Source: Leguminivora glycinivorella (lineage: Eukaryota; Arthropoda; Insecta; Lepidoptera; Tortricidae). From it: a DNA stretch of 64,000 nucleotides. Below are positions 43,099 to 54,167 of this stretch, piece after piece. The notes below the pieces were generated by a model, which did no database searches, was not told where the DNA came from, and worked only from the letters and a program-made list of their open reading frames with translations. The position numbers were made by a program, and so were the translations under genes. The stretch is taken from contig NC_062972.1 of NCBI RefSeq assembly GCF_023078275.1, forward strand, positions 16,943,691-17,007,690, given 5' to 3'. Every line of letters starts with the position of its first letter. The first letter of the stretch is position 1.

Positions 43099-43962
43099 TA
43101 GGGTTCCGTACCAAAAAGGTACAACAGGAACCCTTATGGTGCGACTCTGTCCGTCTGTCTGTCCGTCTGTCACATTCCTAAATATCTCGAGAACTACTAA
43201 TGCTATCAACTTGAAATTTGGAATAGTTGTGAACATTGTGAACCTCTACAAATAGAACATATATTTTTTTTTAATTTATTAATTTTAATTGTAGAACATG
43301 GCCAAAATGAAAGGGGGGCAAACTGTAAATTTCAAGTTACTAGGTCAAGTGGGGTATCGTTAGAAAGAGCTCAAATTGAACGTAAATAAACTATATTTTT
43401 TAAAAATTTTTGTTGTGGAAAAAAAAGAATTTTGAAGGAAAATGTAAAAAAAAAATACCGTTCCCCCCCTTATCTCCGAAGTTTACCAACGAAAAATTAT
43501 GAAAATTTTAGGAAACATTTGTTTTATGCTAAATATTACAGGAAAAATATAATCGTGTTTGTATCTTGAAAACCTTTTTTTTTAATTCACAAAAAACTTT
43601 TCAGATTTTTACTTTTAATTTACCCACCTTTGCGGATGTATATAGTACTTCAAATTAATACGAGATGTTACGTAAATCAAATTCTTTCCAATAAAGTAAA
43701 AATTGTTTAAATCGGTTAACATTATAAAGAATAATCCCTGAAAAACCAACATACTAATATGGTCGCGCAAATTAGTTAGCGAATTCACCGAGAGATGGCG
43801 CTATACACAATAATGCTCATTAGTACCTATACTTTTGTCTTCTAGTCAAGTCGTTAGAGGTATGTGAAAACGTGAGATTATTTTAACTGGGGAGTTTGAA
43901 AGTTTGTACGGAACCCTCGGTGGGCGATTCCGACTCGCACTTGACCGGTTTTTTTAAATTTG
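43099..43962 (-). mobile_element. AGGGTTCCGTA-family element, long minus-strand copy
   Basis: On the minus strand it begins AAACCGGTCAAGTGCGAGTC and GAGGGTTCCGTACAAAC. It contains CACTTGACCTAGTAACTTG and TTCTCGAGATATTTAGG, and ends with GACAGACGGACAGAG and GGTTCC...GGTACGGAACCC at 43101. The RNase H LINE is inserted next to this end, and the last bases continue at 42036-42053. No ORF. Confidence 0.7.
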
Positions 43963-44029
43963 TTTTAGAATAACGTCACTTTTATTCGAAAACTTTTTTA
44001 CCGAACCGAACTTATCCAACGACTATAAG

Positions 44030-44309
44030 GTAACGGGCCCAATCATGGACAGTTTAAGATGAAATTTTGCCTATTTTCGATATTTCACTGAAACATGTAA
44101 AAATTCTACCGCTAAACGTGTTAAAACTTGAATGTCTTATCTTTCTTTTACATTTCCAGCGCATTGCAGAATAGATACTCCTATTGGTTTCTTCATAATT
44201 AACAAATTAAAGCAAGGTGCTTTTTCTCCAATCATGGACGGCAGTTCTCCAGTAATGGATCCCCCATTATGAACGGTGAAATAAGTTTAAAAATTTACAT
44301 TTAAAGCAA
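44030..44309. repeat. Flank with repeated CCAATCATGGAC motif
   Basis: CCCAATCATGGAC (44038), TCCAATCATGGACGG (44229), CCAGTAATGGATCCC (44254) and CCCATTATGAACGG (44268). Similar words recur beyond the foldback at 46228, 46598 and 46615, so the foldback seems to sit inside one older repeat. Confidence 0.45.
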
Positions 44310-46107
44310 ACTAATACGTGTGTGTGTGGATTGAGTGAGCACCTTCCGAAAATAAAAAAAAATATGCTGATCATTTAGTAAAAGTTCTAAAACAATTGTA
44401 AAACGAATCTCTGAATTTGTAAAAAGATAAATCAAAAGATACAGCCATTAACATGTGCTCACTCAGTTCTCACAAACTACCACCGAAAACAGTGAATATA
44501 TTCATTTAACATATAATATTTATATACTAACATTTAGTAAAAAATAGGCCAACCTACCTCTATAAATATTAAATCACCTAGTGACGTATTAAATTTTTTA
44601 CAAATGGTTTCTTATGCTCACTCAATCCACACACTTGAAAAGCCGAATTTTGATGAAAAACATAAGATTTAGACCGCTATTATATGTGTATAGTTTAATA
44701 AAAGTGAAATGGGAATTTGTAAAATACAAAACGAACCACTAACGTGTCAGGTTTTTTTATAATAAATTCTTGTAAGTGCTCACTCAGTCCACACGTTTTG
44801 AGAAAGTTAAAAATGTAAATATCTTACGATTTGTAGCACCTAAGACACTCGAAAGTACTTCAACATTTAGTAAAAATTTTTACTAAATATCCACCATCTA
44901 ATATTTTATATTCGTTGTCTGGTTTTAAAGATATTCAGACATAACTTTTCTCATACAAATGTATCAAGTAGGGTGACCACACTATGTCGGCTCCTGATTT
45001 TCCCCACCTTCCCATTGTCATATTGAGATTGGTGAGTTTCGTTCAATTTTGATAATAGTTTACCGGATTTGTAAGTGGGAGCGAGAAAATAATAACTATT
45101 TCTCGCTCCCACTTACAAATCCGGTACGCTCATCTGTTAGCGCGATTAGATTACCAGGTTCTGGTTTCTTACTAGTGAAGTATTATATTCTTTGTTTCTT
45201 ACCAATTATCATTCATGTCCTTTTTAATGCATGCATGTCGATATGGTTATTATCTTGACGTCGATAAAAATTAAACAATACACATCATCACTAGGCCAAG
45301 AACATAACCTAAAAACAGTTTGCAGATGGAGAATTAATATGGTATTAGTTTAATATTATCAAAATTGAACGAACGAAACTCCCCAATCTCAATATGACAA
45401 TGGGAAGGTGGGGAAAATCAGGAGCCGACATAGTGTGGTCACCCTACTTGATACATTTGTATGAGAAAAGTTATGTCTAAATATCTTTAAAACCAGACAA
45501 CGAATATAAAATATTAGATGGTGGATATTTAGTAAAAATTTTTACTAAATGTTGAAGTACTTTCGAGTGTCTTAGGTGCTACAAATCGTAAGCTATTTAC
45601 ATTTTTAACTTTCTCAAAACGTGTGGACTGAGTGAGCACTTACAAAAATTTATTATAAAAAAACCTGACACGTTAGTGGTTCGTTTTGTATTTTACAAAT
45701 TCCCATTTCACTTTTACTAAACTATACACATATAATAGCGGTCTGAATCTTATGTTTTTCATCAAAATTCGGCTTTTCAAAAGTGTGTGGATTGAGTGAG
45801 CATAAGAAACTAATTGTAAAAAAATTAATACGTCACTAGGTGATCTAATATTTATAGAGGTAGGTTAGCCTATTTTTTACTAAATGTTAGTATATAAATA
45901 TTATATGTTAAATGAATATATTCACTGTTTTCGTTGGTAGTTTGTGAGAACTGAGTGAGCACATGTTAATGGCTGTATCTTTTGATTTATCTTTTTACAA
46001 ATTCAGAGATTCGTTTTACAATTGTTTTAGAACTTTTACTAAATGATCAGCATATTTTTTTTTATTTTCGGAAGGTGCTCACTCAATCCACACACACACA
46101 CTAATAC
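44310..46107. mobile_element. 1.8-kb foldback element with arms of about 745 bp and 8-bp target duplication
   Basis: Left arm 44318 to about 45058 and right arm about 45347 to 46097 are inverted copies, about 97% alike where compared by eye. Ends read GTGTGTGTGGATTGAG on each strand, flanked by ACTAATAC (44310-44317 and 46100-46107; two extra CA-repeat bases at the right). Each arm is modular: the motif TGAGTGAGCA occurs four times per arm (left arm about 44330, 44456, 44615, 44777; the outermost inverted relative to the rest), each followed by TTTAGTAAAA. The 290-bp loop has no ORF. Coordinates are good to about 2 bp. Confidence 0.85.
45061..45126. repeat. Perfect 28-bp hairpin in the loop of the foldback element
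   Basis: TACCGGATTTGTAAGTGGGA... at 45061-45088 is exactly complementary to 45099-45126, with a 10-nt loop. Possibly a nested MITE. Confidence 0.85.
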
Positions 46108-46109
46108 TC

Positions 46110-46760
46110 AATGAGACAATTTTATATACCCCAAATAAAATTAGTTTGGGTTATTTTAACATAGGATTGTTTCTTGTAAATTTTGGTTTTTGTAAATTGT
46201 TCCTTGTCCACGAAACGGAGGTACGCAGTTTTCCGGGTCCAGTTATGGACACTCGCAAAATAACACAATTTCTTTATATCTTTGGAGTAACAAACTAGTA
46301 TGTTTTATACCTTATCTCATGGTTAATACAGTAAGTAAAACTCATTCAAGTTTACACCGAGTATTATTTTTTTTATTAATTTATACACGAACTCTACTCT
46401 CTTAGCAACCTTATTTAATGAGAATTTTTACTAATATTTTTTTTCAGTAAACTGATGACTTTTATCTAGCCGCCAAATCCTTCAGAAATAACCGAATTAA
46501 ATGAAACGTCAAAATTAAGCAGCTCTATTACTCTTGTTTATGGTACAATGCCGTCAATTTTTAGGAACTAATTTCAAATTATTATTTTTAAGGATTTGTC
46601 CATAATGGTATCACCGTCCATTATGGGGTATTTTACATTATACCAAGAACCATTTAATACAGGACCAGCAGAGTCCATACTAAATACCGTACCCCAGCTG
46701 GCAGCCGTCAATCTATGTCGCTAGATGTCACTAAGAGTGTCATTTGCATAAAAATGTCGT
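46110..46760. other. No gene recognised
   Basis: Right flank of the foldback with GGGTCCAGTTATGGAC (46228) and GTCCATTATGGGG (46615) words. Otherwise AT-rich. Confidence 0.45.
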
Positions 46761-46763
46761 TAT

Positions 46764-47737
46764 TTAACACGTTCACTGCGGAGCCGGATTTTGTGAACTC
46801 GCTCTCAGTGCGTTACAACCCATGAGAGTCCTGTATTGAGCTTTCTCTCTGTGCGGTACAAGTCAATTACAGCTTGTAAGGAGGGTTTCATATTTTACCT
46901 AAAATACCTTTACCAGATACACATTTATTAAATTTTATTGAAACAATATTTAGTCTAATAACTAATCTACACAATACTGTCTTCGCCGAAGTTGATGACT
47001 GTTCGTTTAGATTTTATAGACGAATTAATTAACAGGTCAAAATTGACTTGTGCCGCACAGCCAGAACGGGCACAGGTAAAAATGTCGATGATTTAGTAGT
47101 GATGAGGAAAATAAACGAACTAATATATCGATCCAATTCTTACTTTCTTTACCTTTAATGTAACCAGATTTTTATATACAACCAAAACTTTTAACTTTGC
47201 TCTTAACATTATTTAAAAAACGATTTTTAGAAATTTTAGTAAATATTTTGCATCAAGCAATTTGAACTTTTTACAATATATTTTTACGTAATAATATTTA
47301 GCAAAATTGTAAGCGTTTTGCGTATAAAAGCGTTATATTGTATTTAACGAATTTCATTTAAAACAATCGAAACACATTTTTTCACCACAAAATAACGTGT
47401 GGATTGATAATATGGTAACAACACTAATGCATTTTGCACTTTGCTCCAGTGCTATACAAGGTCGTGCGTAACAGGTCATTAAAGGCCCTGTTCCGCACTG
47501 AATAACAAAAGTCTAAGACTGGTGCGAACAGGACATATGTGACCTGTTTATTAATTTATATGCTGTCAAATAGAGTGTAAAATGATAAATATAAACGTAT
47601 ACTTGACTATATAAAAATAATAAAATATAACAATGATATGGGCTTCGCACCAGGGTAAAGTTGCGCATTTCTGTCGCCGCACCAGGGGGAAGTCCAGAAC
47701 AGGGTCAGAATGACCTGTTTCGCAGTGAACGTGTTAA
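46764..47737. mobile_element. Non-autonomous piggyBac-like element (974 bp, TTAA ends)
   Basis: TTAACACGTTCACTGCG at the left and CGCAGTGAACGTGTTAA at the right are exact inverted repeats with TTAA at both edges. The interior is AT-rich without a transposase frame. TTAA target use points to piggyBac; the TIR alone does not prove it. Confidence 0.75.
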
Positions 47738-47740
47738 AAA

Positions 47741-48113
47741 AACCGGCCAAGAGCGTGTCGGGCCACGCTCAGTGTAGGGTTCCGTAGTTTTCTGTATTTT
47801 TCTCAAAAACTACTGAACCTATCAAGTTCAAAACAATTTTCCTAGAAAGTATTTATAAAGTTCTACTTTTGTCATTTTTTTCATATTTTTTAAACATATG
47901 GTTCAAAAGTTAGAGGGGGGGGACGCACATTTTTTTCCTTTAGGAGCGATTATTTACGAAAATATTAATATTATCAAAAAGCGATCTTAGTAAACCCTTA
48001 TTCATTTTTTAATACCTATCCAACAATATATCACACGTTGGGGTTGGAATGAAAAAAAATATCAGCCCCCACTTTACATGTAGGGGGGGTACCCTAATAA
48101 AACATTTAAGATC
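47741..48113 (+). mobile_element. AGGGTTCCGTA-family element (GCGTGTCGGGCC subtype), 5' copy
   Basis: AACCGGCCAAGAGCGTGTCG and GTAGGGTTCCGTAGTTTTC through GGAGCGATTATTTACGAAAA to CCCACTTTACATGTAGGGG. The 3' half is missing and replaced by a SINE head. Close match to 49144-49505. Confidence 0.75.
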
Positions 48114-48195
48114 GCTGTCAGAATTGAACCCGAGAACATCTGCGTACGAAGCCAGCGCACTACCACGGGACTACGTCTTGACTTGCTCAGTCTGA
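48114..48195 (-). mobile_element. tRNA-like SINE head, copy 2
   Basis: Minus strand: AGTCAAGACGTAGTCCCGTG, GTAGTGCGCTGGCTTCG, box B GGGTTCAATTCTGACAGCG. Relative of 14455-14540. Confidence 0.6.
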
Positions 48196-48199
48196 CGAA

Positions 48200-49140
48200 A
48201 TTAGCCTAGAGAAAAGAACGTCTAATGTCATCTCACATCGCTGATCATTGAGCGAGACATGCGCTCCAAGCGGAGATATTTGTAACTGCAATTATAAAGG
48301 CTCAGCCGGTCATTTTTGCGACTGTTCTACTTCGACAGACTTTCCTCCTTATCTCTAGTCTCCCTGGCAAAATCTTATTGGTAGTTGTCACAAAAACCTA
48401 CTTTTTCCATAAAGCCTGGCTTCCACATATGCGGAATCGAGCGGCGTCGAGTCGAGTTTTCATCTTATACATTTGACTGCTATTCGACGCATCATGAGAA
48501 ATGCAAAATACGAAAGTATAGCTATTAGTAAACTACGTAATAATTTATGGCAGAAGGTCCTTTAAGTATTAGGGACTGAATAAATTAACCGACTTGGTAT
48601 TACAGGTTGTGTTGAAGGACCAGCGATTACGTAGTTCCTGACGAACTATTGTAATATAAAATAAAATAAAACGGAAAAATAAAATTATGGTAATTGATGC
48701 GTGCCGAACTTACTGCTGTTGTTTTCTCGACAGTTCAGCGGGCGGCCACCCTTTCGAATATTTACTTGGTTCACTCTTTCTTGTGTACACTCGCGAATCG
48801 TTATTTATTTAATTAATAATTATAACTTTATTCGTCGTTGCGGATATTTTTTCACATTGACATCGAATGTCTTTTAGTTTAGCAGATTGACGTATTTTCT
48901 TATATTTTTTAAGAAGGTCGGCAAAAAGGCGGGTGACACGACAAATAAAAATGAGGTTGAACCTATCATAAGGAAGAGCGAACGGGATGGACGATATGAA
49001 TGATAATGAATGAAAAGGGCGCGAACAAACTGAGTTGCGAAGACTTGGTGTTTTTACAAGTTTTGTTTTTGATGGGATACAGTATCTATTGTCTTAGTCC
49101 GTTTTTATCCGATCCGATATCGGATGTCGGAAGGATTTAA
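48200..49140. other. No gene recognised
   Basis: No supported ORF, tRNA or long inverted repeat seen. Confidence 0.4.
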
Positions 49141-49143
49141 ATG

Positions 49144-49686
49144 GAAAAACCGGCCAAGAGCGTGTCGGGCCACGCTCAGTGTAGGGTTCCGTAGTTTTCC
49201 GTATTTTTCTCAAAAACTACTGAACCTATCAAGTTCAAAATAATTTTCCTAGAAAGTCCTTATAAAGTTCTACTTTTGTGATTTTTTTCATATTTTTTAA
49301 ACTTATGGTTGAAAAGTTAGAGGGGACGCACATTTTTTTCCTTTAGGAGCGATTATTTCCGAAAATATTAACATTATCAAAAAATGATCTTAGTAAACCC
49401 TTATTAATTTTTAAATACCTGCCCAACAATATATCACACGTTAGGGTTGGAATGAAAAAAAATATCAAACCCCACTTTACATGTAGGGGGGGGGGCAAAC
49501 TAATAAAATATTTTTTTCCAATTTTTATTTTTGCACTTTGCTGGCGTGATTGATATACATATTGGTACCAAATTTCAGCTTTCTAGTGCTAACGGTTACT
49601 AAGATTATCCGCGGACGGACGGACGGACGGACAGAAAGACATGGCGAAACTATAAGGGTTCCTAGTTGACTACGGAACCCTAAAAA
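49144..49686 (+). mobile_element. AGGGTTCCGTA-family element (GCGTGTCGGGCC subtype), complete copy
   Basis: Starts AAAAACCGGCCAAGAGCGTG. Contains TTTCTCAAAAACTACTGAAC and a (GGAC)n tract at 49611-49632. Ends AAGGGTTCCTAGTTGACTACGGAACCCTAAAAA, a terminal hairpin described here by position. 543 bp, no ORF. It defines both ends of the family in this window. Confidence 0.75.
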
Positions 49687-50050
49687 CAAGTAAAAATATA
49701 GGTGAAATTATGTTTTTTTCAACTCCCGGGTTGCAAAACAATGCCATCTAGTTTTGAACCAAAAATTGAGCTTTTTTTTAGGGGTACGCTTTTTTGTATG
49801 GGCTATGTCAGTCCAGTATTAAATGGTTCTTGATTATACTAATATAATATAGCAATACCCATGACGAATTTGTGTCAAATGTCAGATTCCAAATTGAACA
49901 TTAATTTTGAAATCAGCAGCCCCGAAACCTAATTTACGACACTCCCATGACGACACAAAAGTTAGGAAAAAATGGGTTCTGTAATGAAATTAATGATAAT
50001 TATACTAATGGTTAAGATGTGAACTTAAAATATAGCTTTTTTGGCTCACC

Positions 50051-50534
50051 TTAACTATAAACTGAAATAGACCTACCATAACTACTTACATAATTTGCTA
50101 ACTGCCGGACAAGCGCTTGACGAGCAGCGCGACCCAGCTGCAGCTCTTTGTTTAGCCAACACCTGTCAGGAGCCATTGCCAAATAAATATCAGCATTCTG
50201 CTGACGGGCGTCAAACTCCGCCGCTAATCTCTGCTCCTGCTGCTGCTCCTGTTCTTCGTGTCGGTTCAGCGGAGGCAGTTCACAATTCGCTTTGTTAGCT
50301 ATATTGTCAAGCACACAACACGTTTTAACGATCTTAGCTGCCGCTGCTGGCTTGTAGTGCAGTTTCTCCATTGACGACAAACACTACCAACTGATTTTTA
50401 GTCGCCCAAAACACCGCTCTATACAGTTGCGGGCTCGAACTTGTAAAGCGGTATAACGAGCTTCTGGAGATCCTACAGGTGCATCCAAAAGTCAGTGCAT
50501 CAGTAGTGTTTGCCTCTGTGGGTAAGCTGAATCA
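50051..50534 (-). pseudogene. HARBI1-like (PIF/Harbinger) nuclease, C-terminal exon, decayed
   Basis: The minus strand, read from about 50532, gives GDSAYP, a stop, then APVGSPEARYTALQVRARN, CIERCFGRLK, a second stop, and SMEKLHYKPAAAAKIVKTCC followed by VLDNIAN. These are the conserved C-terminal blocks of the DDE nuclease in Harbinger transposases and HARBI1 (catalytic-region GDS, R-N-x-x-E-R-C-F-G and the L-x-Y-x-P / C-V-L-x-N-I blocks). The exon is preceded by a polypyrimidine-like TTTATATTCTTTCAG, a good splice acceptor. At least two in-frame stops make it non-functional. Upstream exons were not found. The open frame from 50380 down to 50051 is the intact tail, with a Gln/Glu-rich stretch. 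Confidence 0.8.
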
Positions 50535-50539
50535 CCTGA

Positions 50540-52400
50540 AAGAATATAAAAATGTATGGCTGTGATATATTGAAATATACAATTATGCTACGACTTGTCT
50601 AACAGTTCTTACTTAGAGTGATATTTAAATTGACTAAACTATAAATCACACGTGCACGGAAGAAGATATTACACAGAAGATACTATATTTCTTTTAGACA
50701 TTTGTCAAATTTATGTCACGTTAGCTTTTTTTTAAATATAAAATTATCATATCTACGTTTTCATGATGGGTCTACACCGACGCAAATGCACGTCATTCTT
50801 TTTTATTTTATATATGCCAACGCCATCTTGCGACGAGTAGAGGAACCAAGTTGTGCCGAAAAAAACTTGCAATTTACTCTTTGGTACGACAAAATCCCCG
50901 TCTAAGTGTCATAAACCAAACATGGCGGCCATACCCATCGACAAAAAAGTCTATATACTGTGCCATTCAGGAGAACGCATGCCTTGGTTCGTATTGTCAG
51001 GCCATGAGAGATTAAATTCGTGTAAAATTACGCAATTCATATCTTTGTAATGATATGATGATTCGAATTGCAATCTCATTCTGTCACTTTGACACAAGAG
51101 TAAAATCAAAGTAGAATCAATACTAGAGTCGTGACACGTTAGCAAAATGCAGACCAAAAGTGTGTACCAAAAGTATTGCCAGTATTACAAGTTTGACCCA
51201 AAAAAGGGAATTTAATCGTTTGCCGTGCTTAGGATTTCTGGGCGATGATCTTTGAATGTTAAGCGCTCGATTTCATAATTATTATTATTTTCAATTTTGT
51301 TAGTTAATATAATTTATATTTCTAGTAGTGGAGATAATATTGGATAAAACACACGAAAATGAGCACTAGAAATTAAAACATCAAGCCCCTGTTTAAGAAA
51401 TTAGGTATACATAAGTTATTTTCAATTGCGTATTCTCTAAGGTACAAGTCATTTGAACACACTTTATTTACAAGTATTCATTTCTAATTATCTATACTTA
51501 TTCAGGGTTTTTGATGATCATGGATTTCAACAGCAACATACGATTAAAATAACTTGTGGACATAATTACCATTAATTCCAATGAAATATTAAAAATCTCT
51601 ATAACAGCAGGACAATCCTCCACAGACTTTTAAAACGCAACTTATTCTTCTATCGTTTATTATGCCAATGCGATTGAAACATATCCCTGAGGTAATCTCG
51701 CCGACTAAAGAATAGTGATCGTCACTTTAAAATAACCCTTACTGTACTACGGCTAAGCTCCTTTCGATCGCAAATAAATTTGTTGAATTCTTACAATATT
51801 CCTCAAATACTTCGGCTGTGAAATATTGAAACTTATTTCTTTCGCTTAAGGGAAACCGCTGCTATTCGATAATTTTGTATATCGCTCCCAAGTGGTTGAA
51901 TGCTAAAAACTGGGCTCAGACAAACGTCGCAAACCTTTTATCTAAATTGAGTCCCACTTTGCACTAAGTGAGGGAACTTTAGGCATTATGGGTACGATCA
52001 TTTCCTTTTATTTTTCTTGTAGTTGAAAAGAGCTCGAGTTAGGGTGCGACACCATTTTGAGTTGAATAGAACATGGCGATTAGAATAAGCGGAACATGGC
52101 GATTATTTTAAGTAAGTAATATGAAAGTGGTTTTCAAGTTTTGATTATGAATAACCTACCCGTCCTAAAGTATTTGCGCTGGAAATTTTTGCTACGGCTT
52201 AATAAGTATTTAGTAATTTGCAATTTGCGTAACCGACAAAATAACTGGAAAAATCTTTACAGCATGTGGCGAGTTATCATCACAAAGGTTTTACAAAAAT
52301 CAAATGCATTTGATATAAACTTTTTCGAGAATATTTCGACATTGACTTAAATGAATAGCCAAAGACGTTTGTTGTCATGTAAAAGTTAATTCAAATCCTT
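50540..52400. other. No gene recognised upstream of NDUFB11
   Basis: AT-rich. Direct repeat GAACATGGCGATTA at 52069-52100. No further HARBI1 exon or host exon could be supported. Confidence 0.45.
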
Positions 52401-52471
52401 TATTTAAAGAATTAGATTATTTATTCTTTTAATAAATAACTGATTACCATTCCTATTGAAAAGCGCGTAAA

Positions 52472-52897
52472 ATGTATGCTTTGTCGAAACTACGTCACCC
52501 TATGTTGCATCGTTTTTGGAATCGCACAGAATATCGTTCAGTAAAAGCCTGCAGGCCTCGCGAGCCTCCATGCCCGCCGCCGCCTGCGCCGAAGCAAATC
52601 ACTCAGAACTGGGTAAGCTACGGGTTCGACTACGAGAACTGCCACGACGATTACAACTACCATCACGCGTCCTTCTTCTTCACTGTGACCTTGTGTATCA
52701 TCTTTGGCGGTTTTGCCTGGGTGTACGCTCCGGACGTGTGTCTGAGAGACTGGGCGCAGAGAGAAGCGTTTCTTGAGCTCCGTCGGCGGGAGGCAGGCGG
52801 TATGCCCGCTATAGACCCTAACTATGTCCCCGCGAGTAAAGTGAAGATTCCTAGTCAGCAGGACATATGTGACTGGGATATTGATATCGTAATATAA
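52472..52897 (+). CDS. NDUFB11: NADH dehydrogenase [ubiquinone] 1 beta subcomplex subunit 11 (ESSS)
   Basis: Accessory subunit of respiratory complex I in the inner mitochondrial membrane (membrane arm). 141 residues, near the usual length. An Arg-rich N-terminus without acidic residues before Glu20 fits a mitochondrial import signal. A Pro-rich linker (31-41) leads to the family block NWVSYGFDYEN (46-56). One transmembrane segment follows (about 67-86, ASFFFTVTLCIIFGGFAWVY), then DWAQREAFLELRRREAGG and IDPNYV, the conserved matrix/intermembrane tail motif. The ATG at 52472 is supported by an in-frame TGA at 52457. One exon with no visible intron; it could be a normal compact gene or an old retrocopy. 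Base composition is clearly GC-richer than its surroundings, as expected for constrained coding DNA. Drosophila orthologue: ND-ESSS. Confidence 0.88.
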   Translation: MYALSKLRHPMLHRFWNRTEYRSVKACRPREPPCPPPPAPKQITQNWVSYGFDYENCHDDYNYHHASFFFTVTLCIIFGGFAWVYAPDVCLRDWAQREAFLELRRREAGGMPAIDPNYVPASKVKIPSQQDICDWDIDIVI

Positions 52898-52936
52898 TGC
52901 TTTATTGATATTCATTACAAAGAACTTTAGGTTATA

Positions 52937-52942
52937 AATAAA
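52937..52942 (+). terminator. Polyadenylation signal AATAAA of NDUFB11
   Basis: 40 bases after the stop codon, followed by a GT/T-rich element (TATTGTGTTTTTTTT) near 52957-52972. Confidence 0.7.
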
Positions 52943-52974
52943 AACACTATTTTGATATTGTGTTTTTTTTTTGC

Positions 52975-54160
52975 CGAAGCGTTAGCGTTAGGTCTACGGT
53001 TTGACTGTTCTCCTTGATAGCGTAATTGTCGCCCGAATCACGCACCTATGGCCAGATTCAGCAAGATTCTTGATTTTTTTTATCGATAAGTCTTATAGAA
53101 ATGTTAGCAAATGTATTTTAGTAAAATACTTTAGCAACATTACCGTCTATAGCGTCTAAGGCACATGTAACTTTAACATACGAAGTTTTTCAATCTTAAG
53201 TATTATAAATTCTAGAGCTCACAAAACCACTGTTATTTTCAGTTTACTGCCAGTAAAAACCGTTTACCAATCAGCAGACAACCCAGTCACGCCGCCGTAA
53301 GCCGCTGCCAGGCGTAATCGCGCAACTGTCAAACTGTAGCCGGCTTACTTGAGGCTCCATTGAGATTACAACGCCCGCGCTGCACGGCTAACGCTGTTAT
53401 AGTGCTAATTTAAATTTAAATTACGATGGTCAAGATAATAATTAAATGCTATTTTAACTATAAAACTCCCGTGAAATCATATTTAAAATAAATTTAAGCG
53501 GGTTACTTAGGTATTATTAGAGGTACAGTCGGTATAACGCTCGACATGTTTCGATCCAAGATCTTTTCCAAGAGTAGCGACTCACGCTACAATCAATACA
53601 ATATGCATTCGATGGATTCATAATTGCATATGAATGCTATATTCATCATTTACTTTTGTAATCAGCTTTTTCAGAAACATAATATATCGTGTTTAAAAAT
53701 AATTTGTAACGAAATTCTATTCATTACCTTTTTATGATATAGGAGGCAATCGAGCAGACGGATCGCCTGATGGTAAGCGATTACTACCGGCCATGGACAG
53801 CTAAATTCAGGAAGCGGGTGATCTACAAATCTCCAACTTAATAAAGTAAGTTCTTCTAACTTAAACTACATGGCTGATGGCAGTCAGTCAGTAAGTGATT
53901 ACTCACCAATCACAGAATCACAGAATTCACGTGTTGTTAGTTAAGTATTACATCATATCCGTAAATGAAAATTACACACGGTGCTGCATGCTCGCCAGTT
54001 CTGTTACCTGAACTTGGCTTGACACGCTAATACCGTGTGTCTAGATGAGTAGTATCAGTAATATGAGAGGATACTTAATTTTAAATTAAACAAATTTCAA
54101 ATACGACTACACTTTAATAATTTGTTATACCAAAGAGGATACTACTCGGCATGTGTCGGG
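52975..54160. other. No gene recognised; retroposon fragment at 53745
   Basis: A GC-richer patch at 53270-53400 has no ORF. GGAGGCAATCGAGCAGACGG at 53745-53805 is the reverse of the retroposon end seen at 21820-21930. Confidence 0.45.
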
Positions 54161-54167
54161 GCACATA

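Larger units (their letters stand above)
42045..43100 (+). mobile_element. 5'-truncated LINE with RNase H (I/R1/LOA-type)
   Basis: Carries only the C-terminal RNase H and zinc-knuckle part of ORF2 and a short 3' UTR ending in TATAACC repeats. Flanked by TAGGGTTCCGTA at 42042-42053 and 43099-43110, a 12-bp target duplication inside an AGGGTTCCGTA-family element. Confidence 0.8.
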
